From a bacterium (GTDB taxonomy: Bacteria > Bacteroidota > Bacteroidia > B-17B0 > Aurantibacillaceae): DNA of 64,000 nt. Below, piece after piece: positions 50,275 through 59,580 of this stretch; position 1 is the stretch's first letter; every line of letters starts with the position of its first letter. Below the pieces are notes generated by a model, which worked only from the letters and a program-made list of their open reading frames with translations, was not told the origin of the DNA and did not search any database. The stretch is from NCBI GenBank assembly GCA_029945625.1, contig JAQSCW010000046.1:1-64000 (forward strand), read 5' to 3'. The position numbers and the translations under genes were made by a program.

Positions 50275-51180
50275 ATGAGAAATACAATTGTAATACTTTT
50301 TTTTATTTCTAAAACCGCTGTTTGTCAAATTGCTATCCCATCAACAAAAACAGCAGACTCTTTATTTCAGTCACAAAATTGGAAAAAAGCTAAGCAGGCT
50401 TATGAAGCTGTTTTGACTGACACCACCATTAATGCGCTAGCTTGGAACCGCCTAGCCTATTCAAATTTTAATTTGAAATTGAATAGTGATGCGATTATAT
50501 GTTACAAGAAAGCAATTTCTCAAAATCCAGTTCCGGGATTAAAGCCCGTTATATATCTACGATTGTCTAGAGTTTTAGCTATAACAAATGATACTAAAAA
50601 TGCCCTTATAGCTCTCGATAGCGCTGTTGCATGTGGTTACAGCAATACTAAAGAACTAGATACTCTCTCTGAATTTAAAAAGCTTAGAAAAATGGACGAA
50701 TTTATTAAACTAGAAAAAAAAGCATATTTGAATGCTAATCCATGTATGTTAAATAAACAGGCGAGAGAATTTGATTTTTGGGTCGGGGAATGGGATGTGT
50801 TTGTTACTAATACGAAACAATATGTCGGACACAGCTTGATTCAAATAATTTCAGGCGGTTGTGCCATATTAGAAAATTGGGAGAGTCCTAATAGTAATGG
50901 CAAAAGCATCAATTTTATTGATCCCGTAACAAATAAATGGAAACAAAGTTGGGCGGGTAATTATGCAGACGGAATTCAAGAATTTGCAAACGGAGAATAT
51001 AAAGATGATGCGATGCGTTTTACTTTTGAGTCAACGGATGCAAAAGGACTTAAAACAATTGGAAGATTTATGTTTTTCAATCAAGGCGTAAATCAAGTTC
51101 GGCAATTTAATGAAACCTCGGTTGATGGAGGCAATACTTGGACTACTAATTACGATTTTACGTATATACGTAAGAAGTGA
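50275..51180 (+). CDS. Exported TPR protein with C-terminal DUF1579-like domain
   Basis: The start at 50275 gives a signal peptide (MRNTIVILFFISKTAVCQ); an earlier in-frame ATG at 50233 lies within marR. Of its 301 residues, ~20-130 are TPR-like helices (ADSLFQSQNWKKAKQAYEAVL, NALAWNRLAYSNF). From ~165 a lipocalin-like beta domain begins with REFDFWVGEWDVF and continues with ENWESPNSNGKSINF, the DUF1579 pattern. The combination occurs in Bacteroidota periplasmic proteins of unknown role. Regulation by the upstream MarR protein is likely. Confidence 0.75.
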   Translation: MRNTIVILFFISKTAVCQIAIPSTKTADSLFQSQNWKKAKQAYEAVLTDTTINALAWNRLAYSNFNLKLNSDAIICYKKAISQNPVPGLKPVIYLRLSRVLAITNDTKNALIALDSAVACGYSNTKELDTLSEFKKLRKMDEFIKLEKKAYLNANPCMLNKQAREFDFWVGEWDVFVTNTKQYVGHSLIQIISGGCAILENWESPNSNGKSINFIDPVTNKWKQSWAGNYADGIQEFANGEYKDDAMRFTFESTDAKGLKTIGRFMFFNQGVNQVRQFNETSVDGGNTWTTNYDFTYIRKK

Positions 51181-51308
51181 TTATTAGTGTTGCAGCTTTC
51201 CCTTAGTAAGGGAATTTAATCCTCTTTCTGTAAATGACCGTACAAGTTCCAAATCCGAGCTAAATCCTTTGTTTCTTCAAGAATCAGGTTCTTATTTGGT
51301 CTGGAAGG

Positions 51309-51396
51309 GGGTACCATAAAGCAGAAAAGCGAATTTCATTAAGTTGAAGATCGCTTTTGACTTTATAGTATTACAGCGAACGAGAAACGAGTTCTG
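51309..51396 (+). repeat. Hairpin-bearing repeat, copy 2 (diverged)
   Basis: An 88-bp direct copy of 49455-49543 with scattered differences. The stem is weaker because the right arm reads CGCTTTTGACTTTATAGTA. It retains the tail GCGAACGAGAAACGAGTTCTG. Confidence 0.72.
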
Positions 51397-51423
51397 ATTT
51401 TTTTTATAAATGAAAACAACTAG

Positions 51424-51596
51424 GTTGCTGCGTGAGCGATTGTAGTGGAAAGCCCACAGCCACGCCTGTCTCTTTGCGTGGCGAGGACTTGCAACGGAAA
51501 GCGCGACCCCTGAAGCTAAGGACTTGGTAAGAATCACCAGCCACCGCACAGACTGGCTCATCAAGCCACTGGCTTGTTGCCCTGCTTCAGGGGGCA
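51424..51596 (+). other. GC-rich multi-stem structured element in the marR-rsmH gap
   Basis: The local composition is clearly more GC-rich than its surroundings. An outer stem CCCCTGAAGC/GCTTCAGGGG (51507-51516 and 51584-51593) encloses the hairpin CAAGCCA-C-TGGCTTG (51562-51576). Upstream lies the stem GCCACGC/GCGTGGC (51459-51465 and 51476-51482), bordered by the parallel motifs TGTAGTGGAAAGC and TGCAACGGAAAGC. This is reminiscent of dispersed intergenic repeats of Flavobacteria-type genomes. It could be a structured RNA or repeat; no coding frame is credible. The rest of 51181-51771 shows only the hairpin repeat. Confidence 0.5.
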
Positions 51597-51771
51597 CGCC
51601 CAAAAACTTTTTCCCCACTTTTTCTGATTGACCAATATGTTTGAATTCCTAAACCCTTAAATTTAGTAGAAAGCGAAGGCCTTTCATTCCGATTGCTAAA
51701 ATTTGATCTCCGGCAATCAATTGAAGAATTATGTGCAAGATCAAATGGCAGCGACTCAGGCGTGCAATTTA

Positions 51772-52827
51772 TTATTTGCTTTTTATTGCCCAACGAAGTT
51801 TCGCTGACTTAGCCCGGGGATTAGCAAAACACTCCTGCGCAGAAGCCCGGATAGGATCGGAAGCAACTTCACTGTAAATACCTTCACGAAATAAATATTG
51901 AAACGATTTTTTAACACGACGGTCTTCTCCGGAGTGAAATGAAAGTATAGCGACACGTCCTCCCGGTGCAAGCGCATCGGGCAACTTCTCAAGAAACTGA
52001 TCCAAAACTTTGAATTCATTGTTCAGCTTAATGCGCAATGCCTGAAATGAGCGTTGACAAGATTTTTTGATATCTTCTTTGGTTATTTTAAAGGGAAGTT
52101 TTTCAAGGGCTTCTGTAATCACTTCTTTCAATTGGTTGGTCGTTGAAATGTCTCTACCTCTTTTTATATTTTCCACAATGGCCTCAGCGATTTGCTCGTT
52201 ATAGGGCTCATCGGCATTTTCTTTTAAGATCAGTTCCAAATCTTCTCTCAAAACTGTTTTTAAAAAAGCAGAGGCCGGTTTCCCATTCTTAGGATTTAAT
52301 CTGAGATCCAAAGGACCATTCACCTTCATTGAAAATCCTCTTTCAGGATTATCAATTTGCATGGAAGAAACGCCTAGATCGGCCAGTACAAAATCCAAAG
52401 GGCCGGATTCATAAATCAAACGATCTATTCCTGAAAAATTCATTTGCCTAATTTGTAAATGTTCTTCTTCATATCCCAAAGCCTGCAAGCGTTCTTTTGT
52501 GCGCGGCAATTCAAAAGGATCTACATCGGTGGCAAACAAACGCCCTTCTTTATTTAAAGCTTTAAGAATTTCCAAACTGTGACCACCGTAACCAAGCGTT
52601 GCATCCAGTCCGGTTTGCCCGGGTTGCACTTTTAAAAACTCCATGATCTCATTCACGCAAATAGAGCGGTGCGTACCCGCGGGTGTACGACCTTGTTTTA
52701 TTATTTTGGCCACCTCTTCCGCATACACATCGGGTTGTTGCTCTTTGTATTTTTCAGCAAATGCTTTTGGGTTTTTTCCTTTATAACGTTCACGGCGCAC
52801 GTGATTCTCTTTTTGATCATCTTGCAT
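51772..52827 (-). CDS. rsmH: 16S rRNA (cytosine-1402-N4)-methyltransferase RsmH family, stand-alone
   Basis: This 351-residue protein has the RsmH signatures DATLGYGGHS (SAM loop), FVLADLGVSSMQID, RGFSMKVNGPLDLR, SFQALRIKLNNEF and ILSFHSGEDRRVK. The family methylates C1402 of 16S rRNA at the P site. Two oddities: an N-terminal extension of ~50 charged residues, and HRSICVNEIMEFL where canonical enzymes read H-PVLL-E. It is not beside mraZ, ftsL or mur genes. It may therefore be a paralogue rather than the dcw-cluster copy. Confidence 0.9.
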   Translation of the reverse strand: MQDDQKENHVRRERYKGKNPKAFAEKYKEQQPDVYAEEVAKIIKQGRTPAGTHRSICVNEIMEFLKVQPGQTGLDATLGYGGHSLEILKALNKEGRLFATDVDPFELPRTKERLQALGYEEEHLQIRQMNFSGIDRLIYESGPLDFVLADLGVSSMQIDNPERGFSMKVNGPLDLRLNPKNGKPASAFLKTVLREDLELILKENADEPYNEQIAEAIVENIKRGRDISTTNQLKEVITEALEKLPFKITKEDIKKSCQRSFQALRIKLNNEFKVLDQFLEKLPDALAPGGRVAILSFHSGEDRRVKKSFQYLFREGIYSEVASDPIRASAQECFANPRAKSAKLRWAIKSK

Positions 52828-53461
52828 GTAATGAAGGTAAGGATTTTAAGTGGTTTCGTTCGTAACTATCTTGGTATTTGCAATAACGAAATTTTCATCA
52901 CCATGCTACAGGTGCTCGATTGCTCTATCAAGCGACCGTTACCACGACGACAACAGAAGGAGGAATTAATGAGGGAACACGCCGGCCTATTTGGGTGGAT
53001 CGCGCCGGGTGTGCAGCAGGGTAGTTTAGCAGGCGTAACATTCTTAGTTGCAGCAGCAGAATTTTTTTCCGGAAGTAGGTGGTGATGCGGAAAAAACATC
53101 CGAAATCGAGTGGCTTGTCGCAACGCATGGTTCTACCAGCTCACCAAACCAACTAATTACTTTCCGGGACGCTATTAGGATATGGAGTGCATCGGGTATT
53201 TTACAGTACTACATACATTTACACTGTTGAATTTTAAGGGAACGAAACATTGGCCAGCCGACTCAAAACACCTTTTATTTTTCGTTAACTGGGTAATTGT
53301 CTGAAAATTATTAAAAAGTTCGACAAAGTAGCTTGAAAAACTAAAACAGTTCATTTTCAATTAATGAGTGCGTTCTCTCTTATCTTTGTAACAAATGTTA
53401 CTTTTCGGTATTAGGGAATAAGGTACCTTACGTACTTAGGAAAATATAAATAGTTAGTAGT
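52828..53461. other. Non-coding region between rsmH and the multicopper oxidase gene
   Basis: There is no supported gene. A 38-codon frame at 52969-53085 follows a strong Shine-Dalgarno-like GGAGG, but it has no other support and this genome does not rely on such sites. The right part is AT-rich and should hold the oxidase promoter; no consensus -33/-7 pair was identified with confidence. Confidence 0.4.
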
Positions 53462-55180
53462 GTGAGAAAAACATCAGTTATAATTGGTTTCCTTATTTGT
53501 GTAGGGAGTATTAGTAAAGGTCAGAATCTTCTTGCGATTCCTGATACGCTTTCGGGATCAAATTTTAATTTAAACATCTACGACACGACGCATGTTTTTT
53601 ATGCCGGGTACACGACTAACACTTTTGGCGTAAATGCAAGCTATTTGGGTCCAACTCTATTTCTGAATAAGGGAGATTCAATAAACATAAACTTAAGCAA
53701 CAAGTTAATGGATACAACGACCATTCATTGGCATGGAATGCACGTTTCGGCAAAGAATGATGGGGGTCCGCGAATTAGTATTCCGCCAAATACGTCATGG
53801 TATCCAAGATTTAAAGTGAGAGATAATGCAGCAATGTATTGGTATCATCCGCATTTACACATGATGACAAACCTGCATGCTTCACTGGGAGCTGCCGGGT
53901 TAGTTATTGTAAGGGATACTATTGAACGGGCGCTTAATTTACCAAGAAGGTATGGCGTTGATGATTTCCCGCTCGTAATTCAATCAAAGTGTTTTGATGC
54001 CGGAAAGCAAATTGTAATTAATAACCCATACGACAGTGTTATGATGGTGAATGGCACAATAAATGCTTCCTTACCTACACCTGCCCAGACAATTCGTTTT
54101 AGATTGCTAAACGCATCTTCTGAAAGAGTATATAATCTGGGCTTTCAGGGAAACTTAGCTTTTTATCAGATTGGGACGGATGGTGGCTTGTTGAATGCTC
54201 CGGTTTCTTTAACAAGACTTAGACTTGCTCCCGGAGAACGCGCGGAAATACTCATTGATTTTACGGGGAAAATTGGTCAAACACTAAATTTAATGAGTTT
54301 TGCTTCTGAGTTTCCCAATGCAATTTATGGCGCTTCACAACCCGGTATGGGTGCCGGACAAGTAATACCCGGTTATACATCCAATACACTCAATGGAAGT
54401 AATTTTAAAATAATGACGTTTAACATTGTTGCGCAAACTGTTTTGCCCGTTACCACAATTCCTTCAACCTTAGTGATAAACAGCCCATGGAGCATTGGAA
54501 GTGCTAATGCCGTTAGAACTTTAACGTTTTCGCCCCAAACAATGGGCCCAACAGCAATTCAAGGACCTTTTTTAATTAATGGTGCCAGCTTTGATATGAA
54601 TGTGGTAAATTATTCAATTCCTCTAAATAATATTGAATTATGGTCACTTACAAATCAATCACCCATAGCGCATCCATTTCATATCCATGATGTTCAGTTC
54701 TATATTACAGAAATTAATGGGGCGGCACCTCCGGCAAATATGGCGGGAAGAAAAGATGTTGTACTGGTGCCGGCGGGACAAACAGTAAAATTTATCACAA
54801 AGTTTTTAAATTTCTGTGACTCAAAAGCTACTTATGTTTACCATTGCCACATGTTACCTCATGAAGACGATGGCATGATGGGACAATTTGTTGTTACTTG
54901 TCCGGCTGGCGTGGGAATTGGCGAGTATGAATCAAAATTAAGGGAGGTAGCGATATTTCCAAACCCCACAGAAAATAAAATCACTGTCAGGTTAAATGCG
55001 GATGAAACAATTGAAACAATTTTTTTATACGACTATTCCGGAAATAAAATTATTGAAAAAAATAATGTACATCAAAGCGAGATGGTGCTTGACTTAAGCG
55101 CTCAGTCATCGGGACTCTATTTTTTAGAAATTTACACAACCGGTAGAATTGTGACCCGGAAAGTGAATCTCTTGAAATAG
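53462..55180 (+). CDS. Secreted multicopper oxidase with T9SS sorting domain
   Basis: GTG start; a signal peptide spans residues 1-20 (SVIIGFLICVGSISKGQ). The 572-residue protein has three cupredoxin domains and all four copper motifs: HWHGMH (89-94), WYHPHLH (127-133), HPFHIHD near 400, and YHCHMLPHEDDGMM near 450, whose HCH-xxx-H-xxxx-M order places type 1 and type 3 ligands. This places it with the CotA/CueO/bilirubin oxidase group. The last ~75 residues are a T9SS sorting domain (VAIFPNPTENKITV). Extracellular oxidation of metals, phenols or pigments is likely; the substrate is unknown. Confidence 0.93.
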   Translation: MRKTSVIIGFLICVGSISKGQNLLAIPDTLSGSNFNLNIYDTTHVFYAGYTTNTFGVNASYLGPTLFLNKGDSININLSNKLMDTTTIHWHGMHVSAKNDGGPRISIPPNTSWYPRFKVRDNAAMYWYHPHLHMMTNLHASLGAAGLVIVRDTIERALNLPRRYGVDDFPLVIQSKCFDAGKQIVINNPYDSVMMVNGTINASLPTPAQTIRFRLLNASSERVYNLGFQGNLAFYQIGTDGGLLNAPVSLTRLRLAPGERAEILIDFTGKIGQTLNLMSFASEFPNAIYGASQPGMGAGQVIPGYTSNTLNGSNFKIMTFNIVAQTVLPVTTIPSTLVINSPWSIGSANAVRTLTFSPQTMGPTAIQGPFLINGASFDMNVVNYSIPLNNIELWSLTNQSPIAHPFHIHDVQFYITEINGAAPPANMAGRKDVVLVPAGQTVKFITKFLNFCDSKATYVYHCHMLPHEDDGMMGQFVVTCPAGVGIGEYESKLREVAIFPNPTENKITVRLNADETIETIFLYDYSGNKIIEKNNVHQSEMVLDLSAQSSGLYFLEIYTTGRIVTRKVNLLK

Positions 55181-55721
55181 CCTCAAGAGTTTTTCCGAAG
55201 GGCCGGATGCATTGGGTATTGCTTTTTTTCTTTAAATAAACAGGTTGAGAACCGAATTCTTTGTGTTGTCGTTTGTTGATTTATCTTCTGTGGAGTTTCA
55301 GAACTAGGATGTTGGCGCTTTATAAATGAAACTGGAGAGATCCACCTTGCTGGAACCGGATTTCTCGGAGGTTCTTTTTAAAACTTATTCATTTCTCATT
55401 CATAATGCGCGCATGCTCTCCTTTTATCAGCACAAGACTATTGCGCCAATTTGTTCGACTCGTATATCGTGAGGCCTGTTTTGTTGCCTTTTTGTTTGTG
55501 GAATTTTTGCATTACAAGCCGGTTTTTAAAGCAGAATTAACAGTTCTTCTCTTGTAGAAAGGCCGAAATTCGTTTGCAAAATGGGCCACAAAAAGCAGCA
55601 AATTTCGCACTATTCGAATAGAATTTGGAAGAGACAAATTAGAGCGTCAAACAGTAAATGAAGGAGAAATACAAGTAGGAGTGTTGGTGGTGTAACCGGG
55701 CCGGCTAGGAGGGAAACATGT
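55181..55721. other. Non-coding gap after the oxidase gene
   Basis: These 541 bases contain no credible reading frame on either strand. No clear terminator, tRNA or known structured RNA was recognised. Both neighbouring genes end here, so it is a convergent gap. Confidence 0.4.
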
Positions 55722-57545
55722 CTACTTATTTTTTACCTGCCGTTGCTTCTTGAGCGCTGCCTTATGCGCTTTCTTATTTTCTTTCGACATCACCATGGTT
55801 TCTTTTAAGCCATTTAATACTGATTTAATGAGCACATTGATAAAGGCCTTGTTCATATCACGTTCAATGGTAAATTTCACCGTGCGGGGCGCTGTGCCTT
55901 CTGAAGCCGGATTGCTGCTTGGTAGTATGGAATTGGCAGCAAAAGCAATCACCGAACTTTTCCATTTTGCCTTGTTCTGTAATTCAAGATCCACATTAAG
56001 ATCGTGATACAAAAAAGTCATGCTGCCGCCGGCTTTTGTGTGTTCGGCAACACCCGCTAAATTGAGTTCATCAACAGTTCCACTATGCACACTGGCGGGA
56101 GTATAGGCCTTAATTAGAGGATTAAGGCCCTTGAGATCAAATTTCGAAACTTTTGCTTTAAAGGAAAATTGCGGTTTCGCGTAATTAAATTTTAAAGTAG
56201 CATTAAAATGCGCCGTTCCTTCAATTCGGGCATCCGCGTTTATCACTAATGGAGAAGCCGCCGATAGATTCGTTATATTGGTAACTTCCAGAGTAGCCCG
56301 GTTGATGTTCACTTTAGCAGTGGTACTATCGGGCTTGCGTTCAGTACTCGTTAAATTTACATGTGTGGCGTTCACCCGATTAATTTTTATGGGCATTTTT
56401 ATCGCTGCAATTTGTTGCGCCGGGTAGGGAGGAAAGCGGTGGGTGTTGATGGGTTTTAATTTGTCTTTATATATGGAAATAGAAACACTATCGAGGAGGA
56501 TCTGATCAATGTATAATTTGCGGTGAAAGATCAACGAATCGAAATTGATCTTTTGAATTTCCAAACTACCTACCGAACCATACGCCTGTGCGTGTTGGTA
56601 TTGGTATTTTTTTTGAAGTTCAGCATCGCTCACGTTGGGTTTAATGCGGATGTTCCTCAGGCGGATATTCTGATCTTTGTAGGAGAGGTTGAAAGAAGAC
56701 AAACTGATGTGAAAGATACTATCGGCGGTTTGGATCTCCAGCGCACTTAGTCCGGTATCAAAATTAGAAAATCGGTAGATCATCGTGTCCAAGGTTTTTT
56801 GAAAATCAATATCTTCAACTTTAATGTGGAAATCTTTAAACCCAAGGTAACGAAGTTTTTCTTTTTGCATGTTTCCGATAAAATTACCCAGTGAGAGTTC
56901 CACATTTTCAACTGCTAACACATCTTTTCCGGGGAATTGATGGATGCTCAATTTATTAAGGGTAATGTTGAAGTTCTGAATTGTAAATTCATTGTTTTTA
57001 AGAGAGTTGTTCACATGAAAATTGGCGTCAATCAACTGAAACATGCTCAATTTAAATGAATCAATATTTCTTTTTTTTTGTTCTATTTTCACCGTGTTAG
57101 TGGTGTCATTAAAGGGAAAAAGAATGGGGTGGACACCTTCAATAGTAAGATCGATATGGGGCTTGTTGATTAAAATTTTATCGAGATCAAGCAGTCCAGT
57201 TCTTAGAAGTTGAATGATCTTTACATTCACTAGCGACATTTCCTTTGTTGTGAGATGAAGTGAGCTATTAATATAAGGGTATGCCTGGAGAGGTTTCTCA
57301 CGTGGCTGCAGGTCAACATTTAATACCTGAATGTTTCCTTCCAAGAAGTTGATGCTGAGTTTTTCAAATTTTAATTCATACACATCAGAGATAATGTTTG
57401 AATTGAAATTCTTTAGGAGCGCATCAGAGAGCATGTGGTTAAAATTGCGGTACAAAAAAATACCGGCAAGGCTAAGGATACTTGCAAGAATCAGGAAGAT
57501 AATTCTGCCTATATGCCTTTTTTTTGGGGGGGATGGATCGTGCAT
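55722..57545 (-). CDS. AsmA/DUF748-like periplasmic protein with N-terminal membrane anchor
   Basis: The 607-residue protein has one N-terminal span (IGRIIFLILASILSLAGIFLY). A long beta-rich periplasmic part follows with the DUF748/AsmA-style opening ISDVYELKFEKLSINFLEGNIQVLNVDLQP, repeated strand patterns, and TAHFNATLKFNYAKPQFSFKAKV near 460. A Lys-rich tail ends it. AsmA-like proteins are thought to carry or organise lipids between the membranes. It is probably a single-gene unit; the exact role is not known. Confidence 0.72.
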   Translation of the reverse strand: MHDPSPPKKRHIGRIIFLILASILSLAGIFLYRNFNHMLSDALLKNFNSNIISDVYELKFEKLSINFLEGNIQVLNVDLQPREKPLQAYPYINSSLHLTTKEMSLVNVKIIQLLRTGLLDLDKILINKPHIDLTIEGVHPILFPFNDTTNTVKIEQKKRNIDSFKLSMFQLIDANFHVNNSLKNNEFTIQNFNITLNKLSIHQFPGKDVLAVENVELSLGNFIGNMQKEKLRYLGFKDFHIKVEDIDFQKTLDTMIYRFSNFDTGLSALEIQTADSIFHISLSSFNLSYKDQNIRLRNIRIKPNVSDAELQKKYQYQHAQAYGSVGSLEIQKINFDSLIFHRKLYIDQILLDSVSISIYKDKLKPINTHRFPPYPAQQIAAIKMPIKINRVNATHVNLTSTERKPDSTTAKVNINRATLEVTNITNLSAASPLVINADARIEGTAHFNATLKFNYAKPQFSFKAKVSKFDLKGLNPLIKAYTPASVHSGTVDELNLAGVAEHTKAGGSMTFLYHDLNVDLELQNKAKWKSSVIAFAANSILPSSNPASEGTAPRTVKFTIERDMNKAFINVLIKSVLNGLKETMVMSKENKKAHKAALKKQRQVKNK

Positions 57546-57645
57546 GGTGAGTGAAATTTTGAAACCCGGTTAATTATGATTTCCGCTTAAGGATAAATCT
57601 ACCACTTATTTATAAGAATGAAGTAATACGGGATTTTTAAACTGT

Positions 57646-59370
57646 TCACTTCGACGCTGTTTGCAATTTCTGAAATTCTTCTACCTCATTCTCTATGGAG
57701 TCCCTTCTGCTTATGTGGCCGGTAATTTCTTCAAGTCCGAGTTTTCTCAGCATGTCACGCGCGGTTGCCAGAGCTTCAACGATCTTAAATTGGATATTTT
57801 GTTCTTTTAATTCGGTGCTAAATTTAAGTAACATGTGTGCGCCTGAAACGTCGATGTTGGAAGCGGCAGAAAGATCTAGAATAACCAAACGAATTTTGTC
57901 AGCGCCCCACAGAGTATGTGAGAGCAAAAGTTCGTGCACATTTTCTTCATTATAATACACAATAGAAGACTCCACGCGCAAGATCCTGATAGATGTGATT
58001 TCTGTATTATCGGGATTACGTTTAATATCTGAAAAGCGGAGAGTGCCCGGAATTTTTCCCAATACAGCAATATAAGGCATTTTTGATTTTGCAATCACAA
58101 AAACAATGGAAATAAGTGACGCTATTAATACTCCTTTCAAAATGCCGAAGGTAAGAACTCCCGCTACTGCAATAAGGGCCACTAGAAACTCGGGTTTACT
58201 TAAGTTATATAATTGTTTTAGCGATTTTACTTTAATAAGTCCCATCACTGCGTCGATGACCACGGCCGCCAACACTACTTCGGGGAGATTTTGGATGAGA
58301 TGAGTAAAGTACAGTAAAATAATAACCAGCGCAAAGGAACAGAAGATTAGAGCAAGTGGTGTTTTAGCGCCCGACTTGTCATTTACAGTTGATTGAGATA
58401 GTCCACCTGCAACAGGAAATCCACTTGCAAGAGCTGCTCCAAAATTGGCAAATCCCAGCGCTAATAATTCCTGGCGTGCATTCACGTTGTAATTGTGTTT
58501 TTCGGCAAATGTTTTTGCAGCCGCCATGGTCTCTACATAGCCCATTAAAAAACAACCCAAAGCCAAACCCAGAATGCCATCCACATCGGTAAAACGTAAA
58601 CTTGGACGCCCGAGGGGAGGTAAACCATTTGGCAAAAGGCCCAGAAGCTCGAAACCCTGTTGTGAAAGGCCGGTAAATGAAATAAGGCAGATAGCTACAA
58701 TAACCACAATGAGAGAAACGGGCCATCCCGAAAAAAAATGTTGGCCCAAACGTAAAATTATAAATGCCGCAAGTCCAAACAGAAATACGGTTAGGTGCAT
58801 TTCGTTAAGGTGATTCGACAAATTGGCAATACGGCTAAAAAAGTTTGTCCCTGAAATATGAATTCCAAAAAGTTTTGGCAATTGTGTTGATATGATCGTG
58901 ATTGCAGCCCCAGCCTTAAATCCGAGTAAAATGCTCTCACTGATAAAACTAACCAAAGAACTTAAATGGAGCAGGTAGGAAATGATACACAAAACAAAAA
59001 TGACCAAAGCAGTTAAGGAAGCAATGGCGGCCCAACGCTGTAGGTCTCCATCCGCCATAAGTGCGATTGTGCTTCCCACCATTAAGGAAATTGCGGAGGT
59101 GGGCCCTATAACCACTTGTTTGGTGCTGGTAAAGATGGCAAATAACAGACCTCCGGCAATGATACAATAGATACCATATTGGGGTGGAACACCGGCCAGA
59201 TTCGCGTAGGCCAGCGACTCCGGCAAAACAAAAGAAGCCAGAGTAATGCCCGCAATGAGGTCCATACTCAGAAAACTCAATTTGTATCGTGGCAGCCAAT
59301 CCAGAATCCTAAAAATTGTTTTTAGTTTCTGAGAAAGCCCCGTTACCGATTCGGCGTTTGTCATACCCAT
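57646..59370 (-). CDS. SulP family anion transporter with STAS domain
   Basis: The 574-residue protein has ~12-14 spans, including the SulP signature region LDLIAGITLASFVLPESLAYA and GVPPQYGIYCIIAG. A cytoplasmic STAS domain lies at about 450-560 (VILDLSAASNIDVSGAHML). SulP carriers take up sulfate, bicarbonate or similar anions, often with Na+ or H+. The start may be the second Met (59364). It is divergent from the AI-2E family gene. Confidence 0.93.
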   Translation of the reverse strand: MGMTNAESVTGLSQKLKTIFRILDWLPRYKLSFLSMDLIAGITLASFVLPESLAYANLAGVPPQYGIYCIIAGGLLFAIFTSTKQVVIGPTSAISLMVGSTIALMADGDLQRWAAIASLTALVIFVLCIISYLLHLSSLVSFISESILLGFKAGAAITIISTQLPKLFGIHISGTNFFSRIANLSNHLNEMHLTVFLFGLAAFIILRLGQHFFSGWPVSLIVVIVAICLISFTGLSQQGFELLGLLPNGLPPLGRPSLRFTDVDGILGLALGCFLMGYVETMAAAKTFAEKHNYNVNARQELLALGFANFGAALASGFPVAGGLSQSTVNDKSGAKTPLALIFCSFALVIILLYFTHLIQNLPEVVLAAVVIDAVMGLIKVKSLKQLYNLSKPEFLVALIAVAGVLTFGILKGVLIASLISIVFVIAKSKMPYIAVLGKIPGTLRFSDIKRNPDNTEITSIRILRVESSIVYYNEENVHELLLSHTLWGADKIRLVILDLSAASNIDVSGAHMLLKFSTELKEQNIQFKIVEALATARDMLRKLGLEEITGHISRRDSIENEVEEFQKLQTASK

Positions 59371-59580
59371 GGAGACGTAAAATTAGCGATTAGTTACTGC
59401 TGGTCAAAATGAACTTCATCACGTCTATTACTTTTTTTGCATTAGGAATGCCGCAAGAATTAAAGTTTGAGATTCTCAATTATTCCTACATTTGTGTGTT
59501 CGCTTGCAAGACATTGGTGGCAGATTACGGTACTTGCGGTGTTATTAATTTTTTTTAATAGTTTTAGTAAAATAGTATTT

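Noticed and set aside
52969-53085. A 38-codon frame after a GGAGG sequence upstream of rsmH, on the other strand
   Set aside because: Bacteroidota rarely depend on Shine-Dalgarno sites. The frame has no recognisable domain, and no promoter or terminator frames it; kept only as a note.
59467-59580. TTG start adding 38 residues to the AI-2E family permease
   Set aside because: The extension would add an extra span not usual in the family; the ATG at 59581 gives the expected length.
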